A stretch of DNA of 64,000 bases from Ketobacter sp. (GCF_003671495.1 NZ_RCHN01000022.1:113631-177630), one strand, 5' to 3'. Shown: positions 45,014 through 54,179, counted from the first letter of the stretch. The notes: generated by a model from the letters alone, not told the origin. A program made the numbers and translations.

Positions 45014-45073
45014 CGCAGAATGTAGCACTGTGTATGGGGAGTCTACTCAACAAAGCACCCCCGTAAAGAGTCT

Positions 45074-45111
45074 GGGTAAGGGATGTGGTTGAGGGTTGAG
45101 GGTTGAGGAGG
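45074..45111 (+). other. G-rich leader of ppk2
   Basis: The leader has four GGG tracts (at 45074, 45080, 45093 and 45100) and a repeated GAGGGTT unit (45091-45104), running into GAGGAGG just before the ppk2 start. The pattern could fold as a G-quadruplex in DNA or RNA and would then mask the ribosome site. Folding is inference. Confidence 0.4.
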
Positions 45112-45121
45112 TGGTTGGGGA

Positions 45122-46024
45122 ATGGGAATGAGCGATCAAGACAACAGCGATCATGAAAATCATGAACATGGGCCTGATGCTGTAACAAAAGTTGAAGCAG
45201 GCGCCAAACGCAAAAGCAAATCCAAAAAGCGCCAAAAGAAAAGTGATACTGCATCCCCCCTCAGCCGCAAAGCATACCTGAAGGCGCTGCGTGGCCTGCA
45301 CGAGGAACTGGTCAAACTGCAGCTTTGGGTGAAAGATAAGGGCCTGAAGGTAGCCATTGTGTTTGAGGGTCGCGATGGTGCTGGCAAAGGGGGCACCATC
45401 AAGGCCATTACTGAACGGGTGAGCCCCCGGGTGTTCCGGGTGGTGGCGCTACCTGTGCCCACAGAAAAAGAAAAAACCCAGATGTATATGCAGCGTTACA
45501 TACAGCACTTTCCGTCGGCAGGGGAGGTGGTGATCTTTGACCGTAGCTGGTATAACCGGGCAGGCGTTGAACGGGTAATGGGGTTTTGCACAGAAGAGCA
45601 GGCTGTCAAATTCCTGGAGGCGGTGCCCCTGGTGGAGCGTGCCATGGTGGATTCTGGCATTATCCTGTTAAAGTACTGGCTGGAAGTCAGCCCCGAGGAG
45701 CAGGAACGGCGGTTGCGTGATAGGATCGACGACGGTCGCAAGATCTGGAAGCTCTCACCGATGGATTTGAAATCCTTCGACTGTTGGGATGATTATTCCA
45801 AAGCCCGGGATGAGATGTTCCAGGCCACCGACACCGCCTGGGCGCCCTGGTTCGTGGCCCGCTCTGAGAACAAGAAGCAGGTACGTTTGAATGTCATCCG
45901 TCACATATTGGACCACATACCCTATGAATCACTGCCCAGCAAAGAGCTAAAGCTTCCCAAACGTAAGATCGGGCGATATAAAGAGATCAAATACCCGTTT
46001 CGTTGGGTCCCGGAGAAGTACTGA
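45122..46024 (+). CDS. ppk2: Polyphosphate kinase 2
   Basis: PPK2 transfers phosphate between polyphosphate and nucleotides, usually making ATP or GTP from the diphosphate. The 300-residue protein has the Walker A FEGRDGAGKGGTIK and Walker B FDRSWYNRAGVE, plus VFRVVALPVPTEKEKTQMYMQRY and the C-terminal GRYKEIKYPFRWVPEKY block of the family. The N-terminal 50 residues are Lys/Asp-rich and disordered-looking. Length and single domain fit class I PPK2. The start follows AGGAGGT within a G-rich leader. Confidence 0.94.
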   Translation: MGMSDQDNSDHENHEHGPDAVTKVEAGAKRKSKSKKRQKKSDTASPLSRKAYLKALRGLHEELVKLQLWVKDKGLKVAIVFEGRDGAGKGGTIKAITERVSPRVFRVVALPVPTEKEKTQMYMQRYIQHFPSAGEVVIFDRSWYNRAGVERVMGFCTEEQAVKFLEAVPLVERAMVDSGIILLKYWLEVSPEEQERRLRDRIDDGRKIWKLSPMDLKSFDCWDDYSKARDEMFQATDTAWAPWFVARSENKKQVRLNVIRHILDHIPYESLPSKELKLPKRKIGRYKEIKYPFRWVPEKY

Positions 46025-46108
46025 TTCCTGGCCATTTTGATGTACCGATAGATCCCTAACCACTCACCGTTCACCCATGTCGAATCATGACGAATAAGGA
46101 AAGCCGCG

Positions 46109-46393
46109 ATGAATGAACACAGCAAAGACGAGCAGGGCACCATACTGGCATTGCTACAACGGCTGGAATCCCAACGTATACCCAGATTGTTGGAGATTCT
46201 GGAGAACGTGGAAAAGGGCGAAGTGCTGGCGGATCTGGAGATCAGCTATCTGGAAAACGCCATGAAGGAAGCCAGTGACAACCGGCAGCACATCAGCAAA
46301 TACCCGGAGTATCAGGATGTGGCGGTCAAGCTGGTGGAACTCTATGAGAAGATAACCGCAAAAGCCCTGGAGAATCAGAAGGCCAAGAAATAG
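46109..46393 (+). CDS. Small helical protein of unknown function
   Basis: The 94-residue protein is predicted to be almost wholly helical, with heptad-like patterns (LLQRLESQRIPRLLEILENVEKGE and later YQDVAVKLVELYEKITAKAL). It lacks signal peptide, membrane segments and cysteines. It lies 84 bp after ppk2 and 43 bp before the AI-2E-family gene on the same strand and may share their transcript. No family recognised. Confidence 0.7.
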   Translation: MNEHSKDEQGTILALLQRLESQRIPRLLEILENVEKGEVLADLEISYLENAMKEASDNRQHISKYPEYQDVAVKLVELYEKITAKALENQKAKK

Positions 46394-46436
46394 ATCCACA
46401 CCCAGTATTCGGGCGCTTTATCGGAGCCGCTATCCC

Positions 46437-47528
46437 ATGCTTAATTACGACTCGAAACGTCCCATTGATTTTATTGTGAGTGTGGGCCTGATTCTGATCC
46501 TGGCGGGGCTGTGTTACCGGATCTTATCTCCGTTCTGGGGGTTGTTGGTGTGGTCCATGATCCTGGCAACGGTGTTGTATCCCCTCCATCAACGTATTTC
46601 CAGAGCGTTGGGGGGGCGACACGGTTGGGCTGCCGGCTTGATGGTGCTGGTCACATTTGGGTTGGTCGGGGTGCCGGTTGCCCTCTTATCCAGCTCACTG
46701 GCGGATTCCATCGTCTGGCTCATCGATAATGTGCGGAGCAATTCCCTTCATATTCCCATGCCCCCCGAGCAGCTGAAAACGCTCCCCCTGCTGGGTGAAA
46801 AACTGTTTGATGCCTGGGTGCTGGCATCCTCAGACCTGCCGGCGCTGATTCACCAAATGCAGCCCAAGATTGGCGAGCTTACCCGCAGTGCATTGTCCTA
46901 CGTTGCGGATCTGGGCAGCGGTATCCTGATGTTTTTTGTTTCATTCATCGTTGCTGCCATCATGATGGTGTTTGGCAGCAGCGCCTCTTCATTGGGCCGC
47001 TCCCTGGCCGAGCGGGTGGCTGGCACTGAACGGGGCGCGCGGTTCTTGAATCTGGCCACCACCACTATCCGTGCCGTGGCGTTGGGCGTGATCGGTGTGG
47101 CCGCGCTGCAGGCATTGATGATCGGAACCACCGCATTGGCCTTCGGCATCCCCGGTGCAGGGGTGCTCTCCATTGTGGCGTTGGTTCTGGCCATTATTCA
47201 ACTGCCGGTGTCATTGGTGACGTTGCCCCTGGTGGCCTGGGTTTGGTTGGGTGGAGAATTTGGGCATATTAATGCCATCGCCATTACCATTTTGTTGCTG
47301 TTGGCCGGGCTGATCGATAACTTCCTGAAACCGGTGTTTCTCAGTCGTGGTGTTGATGCGCCGATGCCTGTCATTCTGCTGGGTGCGCTGGGGGGAATGA
47401 TTACCTCTGGCGTACAGGGTATGTTCGTGGGTGCAGCCGTTTTGGCCATAGGGTATCAGGTGCTTATGGGCTGGCTGCAGGAAGGTTTGCCTGTGCCCGC
47501 CAATCAACAACCAGATCAACAACCTTAA
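46437..47528 (+). CDS. AI-2E family transporter (PerM/TqsA type)
   Basis: This 363-residue inner-membrane protein has about seven to eight hydrophobic segments. Its fold pattern is that of the AI-2E transporter family: an early paired span, a hydrophilic middle part (about 90-150), then ALGVIGVAALQALMIGT and a C-terminal KPVFLSRGVDAPMPVILLGALGGM block. The family includes permeases of uncertain substrate, some acting as ion or autoinducer exporters, so I give no gene symbol. It is followed at 28 bp by the CPA1 antiporter gene. Confidence 0.88.
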   Translation: MLNYDSKRPIDFIVSVGLILILAGLCYRILSPFWGLLVWSMILATVLYPLHQRISRALGGRHGWAAGLMVLVTFGLVGVPVALLSSSLADSIVWLIDNVRSNSLHIPMPPEQLKTLPLLGEKLFDAWVLASSDLPALIHQMQPKIGELTRSALSYVADLGSGILMFFVSFIVAAIMMVFGSSASSLGRSLAERVAGTERGARFLNLATTTIRAVALGVIGVAALQALMIGTTALAFGIPGAGVLSIVALVLAIIQLPVSLVTLPLVAWVWLGGEFGHINAIAITILLLLAGLIDNFLKPVFLSRGVDAPMPVILLGALGGMITSGVQGMFVGAAVLAIGYQVLMGWLQEGLPVPANQQPDQQP

Positions 47529-47556
47529 ACTCATACAAAAAAAGCGAAAACAGGAT

Positions 47557-48774
47557 ATGTATGAAAACCTCACCTTGATTGGTGGCTTTCTTCTGGTCTA
47601 CAGCCTGGTGGCCGGAGGTGTTGAGCGCACCCGGGTAAGCGGCCCCATTATTTTTACCGCATTCGGGTTGTTGATTGGTCCGATGGTCTTCGATCTGCAC
47701 AGTATGGAGATTGATGGAGACGTTATCTGCAGTCTGGCGGAAGTCACCCTGGCGGTGGTGCTGTTCACCGATGCGGCCGGTGCGGATGTCAGGATTCTAA
47801 AACGGTTCGGTGGGATCCCCGCCAGAATGCTGTTGATCGGGCTCCCTCTTACCATCCTGTTGGGTGTGGGGGTCGCGGTGTTGTTGATCGAGGATCAGCC
47901 CATCCTGCTGTTGGCGCTGCTGGCCACGATGCTGGCGCCCACCGATGCGGCACTGGGCAAGGCTGTGGTCAGCAACAAAGCCATTCCCAGTGAAATCCGG
48001 GAAAGCCTGAACGTGGAAAGTGGTCTCAATGATGGCATCTGCGTGCCTATACTGTTGGCGTTTCTGGAGTTGGCCCATGGGGCATCGGGAGAAGCACAAC
48101 CTTTAGGCTTGGTGGTCAAACTGTTAGTGGAAGAAATCGGAATTGGCCTGGCGGTGGGCCTTGGGGTTACCTGGATCGCCGTCAAACTGTTCCGCTCGGC
48201 GCAGGTGCGCGGCTGGTCAACCAAAACCTGGATGCAACTGTCAGTGGCCGCGCTGGCCATCACCTGTTTCTCCCTGGCACAGTATCTGGGTGGCAGTGGT
48301 TTCATCGCGGCATTTGCGGGGGGCCTTCTGGTGGCCTTCATGGGTCACAAGCACGCCAAAGTGATGCATGAAGAGGTATTGGTCTCGTCAGAAGGTGCCA
48401 GTGACGCGCTGGCACTGGTGACCTGGGTGTTGTTCGGCTCGGCAGTGGTGGGGCAACTGGTGGAACATCTCACCTGGCTCATTCTGTTGTATTCAATATT
48501 GAGCCTCACGGTGATTCGCATGGTCCCGGTATTCGTTTCGCTGTGGGGCAGCGGTGTGGATACGGAGGGCAAATTGTTCCTGGGCTGGTTTGGTCCCAGG
48601 GGGCTGGCCAGTATTGTGTTCATGGTGCTCATCGTCAACAGTGGCATGCCGGACACCGGACCTTTGGTTGCCACCGCCTCCTGTACAATTGTTCTCAGCA
48701 TCCTGGCCCACGGCATTACGGCCAACCCCTGGGCTCGGGGTTATGCACGCCGACGCTCCAAGGTGAAAGCCTGA
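47557..48774 (+). CDS. CPA1-family sodium/proton antiporter
   Basis: This 405-residue polytopic protein has about twelve membrane segments. The family motifs LAPTDAALGKAVV and ESGLNDGICVP supply the Asp/Asn-Asp ion-binding pair. FIAAFAGGLLVAF and GWFGPRGLASIVF also match cation:proton antiporters of the CPA1 type. Which ion it moves (Na, K) cannot be read from sequence alone. The ATG follows AACAGGAT. It lies between the AI-2E-family and outer-membrane protein genes. Confidence 0.9.
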   Translation: MYENLTLIGGFLLVYSLVAGGVERTRVSGPIIFTAFGLLIGPMVFDLHSMEIDGDVICSLAEVTLAVVLFTDAAGADVRILKRFGGIPARMLLIGLPLTILLGVGVAVLLIEDQPILLLALLATMLAPTDAALGKAVVSNKAIPSEIRESLNVESGLNDGICVPILLAFLELAHGASGEAQPLGLVVKLLVEEIGIGLAVGLGVTWIAVKLFRSAQVRGWSTKTWMQLSVAALAITCFSLAQYLGGSGFIAAFAGGLLVAFMGHKHAKVMHEEVLVSSEGASDALALVTWVLFGSAVVGQLVEHLTWLILLYSILSLTVIRMVPVFVSLWGSGVDTEGKLFLGWFGPRGLASIVFMVLIVNSGMPDTGPLVATASCTIVLSILAHGITANPWARGYARRRSKVKA

Positions 48775-48778
48775 ACCT

Positions 48779-50029
48779 ATGAGCACTTGCTGCCAACAAG
48801 TAATAACCGTGGGGCCAAAGCAAATGATTGGGTTGAATCATCTTTGCTTGTGGCTACGTACTCTTGGCTGCGGTCTAAGTTTCGTGTTTTATCTGCTGAT
48901 GGGGCTGTCCTCCTTGGCCCTGGCTGCAGAGGCCGAAGTTGGTTCCGAAGACAAGGCCCCCTCCATGTTTGAAGGGGAGGACGGCCAGTTCGACGTCAGT
49001 GGTTTTCTGGATCAGGCCTATGGCTTTCTTCCGGTGATGATCCCCATCACCGAGCCTGCTGTGGGCTACGGCCTGGCCGCTGGGGTGATGTTCATCAGTT
49101 CGCCCCTGGGCAGCGCCACTGAGTTGAAACGCCCCAACATCACTGCGGTAGGGGGAATGAGAACCGAAAATGGAACTGAAGGCCTGTTCACCGGGGATAT
49201 TCGCTATTGGATGGATGGGCGGTTGCAAACCCTGGTGGGTTACTTCGATGCTTCTGTGAATCTGGATTTCTATGGTATCGGCAAGAACGACGTTCTGGCC
49301 GATCATCCCCTTCGCTATAACCTGGACCCCAGACTGGCCATTGGCCAGGCCAAGTACCGATTGGGCGATACCCGTATATGGGTGGGGCTGGGGTACGCCT
49401 ATGCGGATATCGACGTAAGTTTTGATGTGTCGGGCGACGTGCCCTGGTTGCCGCCCTTTGACAGCAATACCAAGATCGCCGGACTGTTGCCTTCCGTGAG
49501 CTATGATACCCGGGATAACGTATTCACGCCGGTCAAGGGCAGTTATCTGGAATTGTCCGGTGGCTGGTTCGGCCCCAATCTGGGTGGTGACGATGAGTTC
49601 CAGCGCCTGAAATTGCTCGGCTTGCATTACCGTCCGCTGAGCTCGGACTGGTTCCTGGGGTTGCGCCTGGATGGCACCGCGAGTTTTCAGGAGCCACCGT
49701 TTTATTTGCGGCCCTATATCAGTCTGCGGGGTGTGCCTGCCATGCGCTACCAGGGTGATGAGGTGGCACAGGTTGAGGCGGAGCTGCGTTGGCAGTTGTG
49801 GAATCGCTTCAGTGTGTTAGGGTTTGCCGGCGTTGGGAAAGCCTGGAGCCAAGCGGAATCCCGGTTTGAGGGCAAGGGGGATGACAGTGAGCATGTACCG
49901 GCCGGCGGCTTCGGATTCCGCTATGAAATTGCCCGCAAATACGGCATACATGTGGGAATGGACTTTGCCTTCAGCGAAGATGAAGAAGCCTTCTACATTC
50001 AAGTGGGCAGTGCCTGGTCCCGCCCCTGA
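48779..50029 (+). CDS. Omp85/surface-antigen (D15)-type outer-membrane protein
   Basis: After a long signal peptide (hydrophobic core FVFYLLMGLSSLALAAEA) the mature protein is a beta-barrel of the BamA/TamA/D15 type. SYDTRDNVFTPVKGSYLEL, LRGVPAMRYQGDEVAQVEAELRW and FSVLGFAGVGKAW are typical barrel blocks. No POTRA repeats are evident in the short N-terminal region, so it is a short member, not BamA. The start may be 48779 or 48824; the second puts the signal peptide at the very N terminus. Function is unknown. Confidence 0.85.
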   Translation: MSTCCQQVITVGPKQMIGLNHLCLWLRTLGCGLSFVFYLLMGLSSLALAAEAEVGSEDKAPSMFEGEDGQFDVSGFLDQAYGFLPVMIPITEPAVGYGLAAGVMFISSPLGSATELKRPNITAVGGMRTENGTEGLFTGDIRYWMDGRLQTLVGYFDASVNLDFYGIGKNDVLADHPLRYNLDPRLAIGQAKYRLGDTRIWVGLGYAYADIDVSFDVSGDVPWLPPFDSNTKIAGLLPSVSYDTRDNVFTPVKGSYLELSGGWFGPNLGGDDEFQRLKLLGLHYRPLSSDWFLGLRLDGTASFQEPPFYLRPYISLRGVPAMRYQGDEVAQVEAELRWQLWNRFSVLGFAGVGKAWSQAESRFEGKGDDSEHVPAGGFGFRYEIARKYGIHVGMDFAFSEDEEAFYIQVGSAWSRP

Positions 50030-50051
50030 TGCCAACTGAGTCATACCCAGA

Positions 50052-50984
50052 TTGAATCCGTTTTCCCGAGTCTTGCTTATTACACTGCTGGTTACCATGC
50101 CGCTGACCGGTGTGGGCGATATTGCCGATGATCTGCTGCAGCGCCGCACCAACGCAGTGTTGGCGGTGATGGGCTATTCAGTGGTGCCGGACGTCACCAC
50201 CAGTACGCTGTCCATCACCAATACCGAATCCGGTGACCCACAAATGACGATGAGCCAGCTTGCCGGGGGCTTTACCATCAGTCGGGATGTTCCGTTGTAT
50301 CTGGAGGGAGGGGTGGCCTACAGTCGTTACGATCCCACCTTTGCCTATACTGACGGTGCGGAAACCCGGGACATTCCCCTGAAGTGGACCAGCTTTATGG
50401 TCACCGCTGGCGTGGGCTGGGATTTCAGGATTCGCAAGAATCTGGTCATCCGTCCCATTGCGGATTTTGCCTATGGCCATCTGGAAAGTGATGTTTCCAT
50501 CGCTGGCCGCTATCTGGATTATGTGAAAGATAAAGAGTTCGAGTTTTTGGATGGGGGCAAACTGGATGCGGCCGGTTACGGTGGTTCCATTATGTTGGAC
50601 TATGAAGATTACCAGCCAGCACGGGATATCGACATCGAATGGCGTTACAACTATGTCGTGCTGGAAAACTACCAGTCCACCGGCGATTTTGTCGATGGGA
50701 AAAGTGATGCCATCTCCACCAATCTTTATATGCGATGGCGGGTGCCAAGTCGATGGCAGCTGTTAGGTCGGCCCTTTCGGTACGTGTATGAGGGGGCCCA
50801 TTCGACGTTCTTCGGAGATCAGGTGGAAGTGATTGGTTTCGACCACTTGACCTCCCTAGGGTTGGGTGGGGAGCTGGACACCAGCGCCTATGACATCATC
50901 GTCTCAAGAGTGCGCCTGGTGTTGCGATATCGTTTTGGGGATAACGTCCGCGGCCATGCTGTGGGGCTCGCAGCCAGTTTTTGA
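50052..50984 (+). CDS. Outer-membrane beta-barrel protein of unknown function
   Basis: The 310-residue protein has a short signal-like N terminus (MNPFSRVLLITLLVTMPLTG) only if it starts at the TTG at 50052. The ATG at 50097 would lose it. The body alternates strand-like segments and ends VVLR-like RLVLRYRFGDNVRGHAVGLAASF with a terminal Phe, as in outer-membrane barrels. It may belong to the solitary autotransporter-barrel group, but I cannot confirm this. It follows the D15-type gene by 22 bp and is likely cotranscribed. Confidence 0.72.
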   Translation: MNPFSRVLLITLLVTMPLTGVGDIADDLLQRRTNAVLAVMGYSVVPDVTTSTLSITNTESGDPQMTMSQLAGGFTISRDVPLYLEGGVAYSRYDPTFAYTDGAETRDIPLKWTSFMVTAGVGWDFRIRKNLVIRPIADFAYGHLESDVSIAGRYLDYVKDKEFEFLDGGKLDAAGYGGSIMLDYEDYQPARDIDIEWRYNYVVLENYQSTGDFVDGKSDAISTNLYMRWRVPSRWQLLGRPFRYVYEGAHSTFFGDQVEVIGFDHLTSLGLGGELDTSAYDIIVSRVRLVLRYRFGDNVRGHAVGLAASF

Positions 50985-51029
50985 GCGTGTGGCTTGCAGA
51001 ACAAAAAACCAGACCAAGGCCCCAATCTC

Positions 51030-51368
51030 TCAAACCTTCTTCACGAATTCCGATTTCAACTTCATCGCCCCGATCCCGTCAATCTTGCAATCGATATCGT
51101 GATCGCCTTCGACCAGGCGGATGTTCTTCACTTTCGTTCCCACCTTGACCACCAGGGAACTGCCTTTTACTTTCAAATCCTTGATCACGGTAATGGTGTC
51201 ACCATCCTGCAAACGATTGCCGTTGGCGTCGTTCACCATCAGGCCATCGTCAACCCGTTCTGACTCACCGGCGACCCACTCATGTCCGCACTCCGGACAA
51301 ACCAGCATGGTGCCGTCTTCATAGGTATAAGTTGAACTGCATTGGGGGCAAGGGGGTAGTGTGCTCAC
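51030..51368 (-). CDS. yjdM: YjdM/PhnA family zinc-ribbon protein
   Basis: The 112-residue protein starts with a zinc ribbon of two CxxC pairs (CPQC and CPEC) in the first 30 residues. The PhnA/YjdM domain follows: [25 protein letters not shown] and [27 protein letters not shown]. Despite the old name, E. coli YjdM is not part of the phosphonate pathway, and its role is unsettled. The start is GTG, with GGAG at 6 nt. It faces the outer-membrane gene tail-to-tail. Confidence 0.93.
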   Translation of the reverse strand: MSTLPPCPQCSSTYTYEDGTMLVCPECGHEWVAGESERVDDGLMVNDANGNRLQDGDTITVIKDLKVKGSSLVVKVGTKVKNIRLVEGDHDIDCKIDGIGAMKLKSEFVKKV

Positions 51369-51428
51369 GAATGGCTCCGCTGGGGTGGAATGTGATGGTT
51401 GATTGTGAAGGTCGGGTGACTGATCCGG

Positions 51429-51611
51429 CTATTTATCCGTGTTGAGCTGCGCCCGGGTGGCGTAATCCACGCCGTGCTTGTCCAGATAGTCTCGAATAAG
51501 CTGGCGTACCACCTGGGAAGGAGTCAAATCCTGGGCTGCACACAACTGTTCAAAGGCGGATTTTTTGACTGGATCTATGAGCACCGTCAGGCGAGCAGTC
51601 TTGCTTTCCAT
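51429..51611 (-). CDS. Ribbon-helix-helix (CopG-like) DNA-binding protein
   Basis: The 60-residue protein has the RHH layout: a short strand with basic and polar residues (KTARLTVLID), a helix (PVKKSAFEQLCAAQ), a turn, and a second helix (TPSQVVRQLIRDYLDKHG). The start at 51611 follows AAAGG; the longer frame to 51662 runs through the promoter palindrome. It is divergent from the SulP transporter gene. The 104-bp gap holds three copies of ATGATAAT over a promoter, so it probably represses itself and the transporter. Confidence 0.82.
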   Translation of the reverse strand: MESKTARLTVLIDPVKKSAFEQLCAAQDLTPSQVVRQLIRDYLDKHGVDYATRAQLNTDK

Positions 51612-51632
51612 GTCGAAACCTTTGCTGTCAGT

Positions 51633-51684
51633 ATGATAATGCCATGATAATAACATTATCATTGTAAAATAATAGTATTATAAT
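51633..51684 (+). promoter_or_regulatory. sulP promoter with overlapping operator
   Basis: ATGATAATG (51633-51641) and CATTATCAT (51654-51662) are perfect 9-bp inverted arms. A third direct copy ATGATAAT lies at 51644-51651. TTATCA (51656-51661) and a perfect TATAAT (51679-51684) are separated by 17 bp and form a rightward promoter whose -35 box lies inside the right arm. This is a likely target of the divergent ribbon-helix-helix protein. Confidence 0.72.
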
Positions 51685-51715
51685 CAGACTTTGTGATGTT
51701 GTGGAGTTCACCGCA

Positions 51716-53437
51716 ATGCCCAACCGTGCCCACTTGTTTTCGTTGCGAATCGCCCATGCCATGCGGGAGAGCTGCCTGCAGGAGCGCTACGGTCTGGACC
51801 GGCTGCGCAAGGATGCCTTGGCGGGGGTGGCGGTGGGTATCATTGCGATTCCCTTGGCCATGGCGTTGGCGATTGCCAGTGGAGTGGCGCCGCAGTATGG
51901 GTTGTACACCGCCATCGTGGCCGGGTTGGTGATTGCACTCACCGGTGGCAGCCGCTTCAGTATCTCTGGCCCTACGGCGGCGTTCGTGGTGATCCTGTAC
52001 CCCGTTGCCCAACAGCATGGCTTTGCCGGCTTGCTGATGTCCGGTCTTCTGGCGGGCTGCATTATGGTGGGCATGGCGCTGCTGCGTCTGGGCCGTTATA
52101 TCGAATACATCCCCGAACCGGTCACCCTCGGGTTTACTGGAGGCATTGCCATTGTCATTGCCACCCTGCAGGTCAGGGATTTCGGCGGACTGGCGATCGA
52201 GAAGATGCCGGAATCCTATCTGGGGAAACTGTTCGCCTTGGCCGCCGCGATACCGGACGCATCCTGGGCCAATTTGCTGGTGGGGGCGGTAACGCTGCTG
52301 ACCTTGCTGGTGTGGCTGCGCGTCAATAAGGCGGTGCCGCCCCATTTACCGGCGGTGGTCATCGGCAGCGTGCTGGCCTGGGGCCTCAGTCAACACGGGG
52401 TCTTCGTGGATACCATCGGAACCCGTTTTCACTATGAGCTACCCGATGGCAGCATCGGTAACGGCATCCCACCTTTTGCGCCGCATCTGGACTGGCCCTG
52501 GTCTTATCCCGGGGCTCAGGGCGTGCCATTTGAGCTGTCTCTGTCCACCATCGAGGCCCTGTTGCCCGGCGCGTTTGCCATTGCCATGTTGGGCGCCATC
52601 GAATCCCTGTTGTGTGCGGTGGTGTTGGACGGCATGACCGGGAAGCGTCACAGTGCCAACAGTGAATTGTTGGGGCAGGGCATCGGCAACATAGTCACCC
52701 CGTTCTTTGGGGGGATCACCGCCACCGCCGCAATTGCCCGTTCTGCCGCAAACGTCAAAGCCGGTGCGCAATCGCCCGTCGCTGCATGCATCCATGGGAT
52801 GGTGGTCTTGGCCGCCATCGTGCTACTGGCACCCCTCTTGGCCTATTTGCCGATGGCCTCCATGGCGGCATTGTTATTGATGGTGGCCTGGAATATGAGT
52901 GAAGCCCCCAAAGCCTTGCACCTGCTCAGAACCGCGCCAGCCGGGGATGTCCTGGTGTTCATCACCTGTCTGTCATTGACGGTGCTGTTTGATATGGTGA
53001 TCGCCATCGCGGTAGGTATCGTGCTGGCTTCTCTCCTGTTCATGCGCGAAATCGCCACCATGACCCAGGTGAAAGACATCACCCGTAAAACGGCAGCGCT
53101 GCCCGATATTTCCGTTCCGGATGGATGGCAGGTTTTTCAAATCAATGGGCCCTTGTTTTTTGCCGCAGCGGATCGGGTGTTTGGTGAGCTGTCGCAGATG
53201 GTGGCCGGTGTGAAAGGCGTTGTACTGTACATGGATGCGGTGCCCCTGCTGGATGCGGGTGGCCTGTCGGCGTTGCAGAAGTTTCTCGCCCTGTGTCGTA
53301 ACCAGTCGACTCAGGTGGTCATCACCGATCTGCAGTTTGCGCCCCTGCGCACACTGCGCCGCGCAGAACTGCAGCCGGTTCCCGGCGCACTGGCGTTCGC
53401 CAGTACGCTGGAAGAGGCCCTGAAATCCACATCATAA
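51716..53437 (+). CDS. SulP-family anion transporter with STAS domain
   Basis: SulP proteins carry sulfate, bicarbonate or other anions, often with sodium or protons. The protein (574 residues) opens with LRKDALAGVAVGIIAIPLAMALAIASGVAPQYGLY. It has more than ten membrane segments and the SuIP motif SGPTAAF, and ends with a cytoplasmic STAS domain (about 465-570, with DAVPLLDAGGLSALQKF). The substrate is not readable from the sequence. I start at the ATG at 51716, 9 nt after GGAG, rather than the GTG at 51701. Its promoter carries the operator for the divergent RHH gene. Confidence 0.92.
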   Translation: MPNRAHLFSLRIAHAMRESCLQERYGLDRLRKDALAGVAVGIIAIPLAMALAIASGVAPQYGLYTAIVAGLVIALTGGSRFSISGPTAAFVVILYPVAQQHGFAGLLMSGLLAGCIMVGMALLRLGRYIEYIPEPVTLGFTGGIAIVIATLQVRDFGGLAIEKMPESYLGKLFALAAAIPDASWANLLVGAVTLLTLLVWLRVNKAVPPHLPAVVIGSVLAWGLSQHGVFVDTIGTRFHYELPDGSIGNGIPPFAPHLDWPWSYPGAQGVPFELSLSTIEALLPGAFAIAMLGAIESLLCAVVLDGMTGKRHSANSELLGQGIGNIVTPFFGGITATAAIARSAANVKAGAQSPVAACIHGMVVLAAIVLLAPLLAYLPMASMAALLLMVAWNMSEAPKALHLLRTAPAGDVLVFITCLSLTVLFDMVIAIAVGIVLASLLFMREIATMTQVKDITRKTAALPDISVPDGWQVFQINGPLFFAAADRVFGELSQMVAGVKGVVLYMDAVPLLDAGGLSALQKFLALCRNQSTQVVITDLQFAPLRTLRRAELQPVPGALAFASTLEEALKSTS

Positions 53438-53457
53438 ATAGTTTCCGCTCAGAAGAC

Positions 53458-54084
53458 TCAGTGGGGCGTCTGTGCCGCAAAGCCCTGTATAAGAAAGTGC
53501 ACATCCCGCATGCCTTTTTCAATCAGGCTACCCTGGGCGTTATACAGCATCAGCCAGGTCTGAAAGTGTCCCAACAGACAACTGAGAATGGCATCGATGA
53601 TGACATCCGTGGCGACATTCCCCAGGGCGCCATCTTTGCGTGCAGCCGCAAACAACGGCTCCACCGCAGGCAGGAATTGAGCCATCCTGGATTGATAGCT
53701 GGGCCCTATTTCTGACAGGCAGTGACCGCCATCCCGCAGAATCAACAGGCATAGTTCACGGTTCTCCTCCCCAAACCTGAGAAAGGCGCGGGCGATTGCC
53801 ATAAGGCGTTGCAGCGCCGGCTCCGGGCTGGCCACTTCCTGCAGCGCCAGCATACCCAAGTGATTGAACAGCTCTTTCACCATCTCCAGCAGCAGGTTGT
53901 CTTTGCTGCCAAACAATTTATAGATCGTCGCCTTGCTGATGCCGGTTTGGTTGGAGATCACTTGCACTTCGGACTGGCGGAATCCGTGTTCGGAAAAAAT
54001 ATACTGTGCCGATGCCAGGATCGCGTCTCTTTTATTGAGGGCGGGTTGTCCCAGCCAGGTGGGATTGATCTTGGTTGAAGCCAT
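53458..54084 (-). CDS. TetR-family transcriptional regulator
   Basis: The 208-residue protein has an N-terminal helix-turn-helix (FSEHGFRQSEVQVISNQTG, then ISKATIYKLFGSKDNLLLEMV), characteristic of the TetR family. The C-terminal helical domain would bind a ligand. It is divergent from the carotenoid oxygenase gene. The gap between them holds a 24-bp perfect palindrome, and a second imperfect copy lies just inside that gene, so it most likely represses the locus until an inducer is present. Confidence 0.92.
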   Translation of the reverse strand: MASTKINPTWLGQPALNKRDAILASAQYIFSEHGFRQSEVQVISNQTGISKATIYKLFGSKDNLLLEMVKELFNHLGMLALQEVASPEPALQRLMAIARAFLRFGEENRELCLLILRDGGHCLSEIGPSYQSRMAQFLPAVEPLFAAARKDGALGNVATDVIIDAILSCLLGHFQTWLMLYNAQGSLIEKGMRDVHFLIQGFAAQTPH

Positions 54085-54155
54085 AGAAATTCAAGCACTT
54101 ATGGGTTGTTTGGGAACTCGGTTGCAATTATTTCATATCTGGAATAAATTGGCAG

Positions 54156-54179
54156 CAACTAAACGCATGCGTTTAGTTG
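54156..54179. promoter_or_regulatory. TetR-type operator, perfect 24-bp palindrome
   Basis: CAACTAAACGCA followed directly by its reverse complement TGCGTTTAGTTG makes a perfect 24-bp palindrome, 71 bp from the TetR start and 70 bp before the carotenoid oxygenase start. Chance occurrence of such a palindrome is very unlikely. It is the expected kind of site for the adjacent regulator. Confidence 0.85.
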
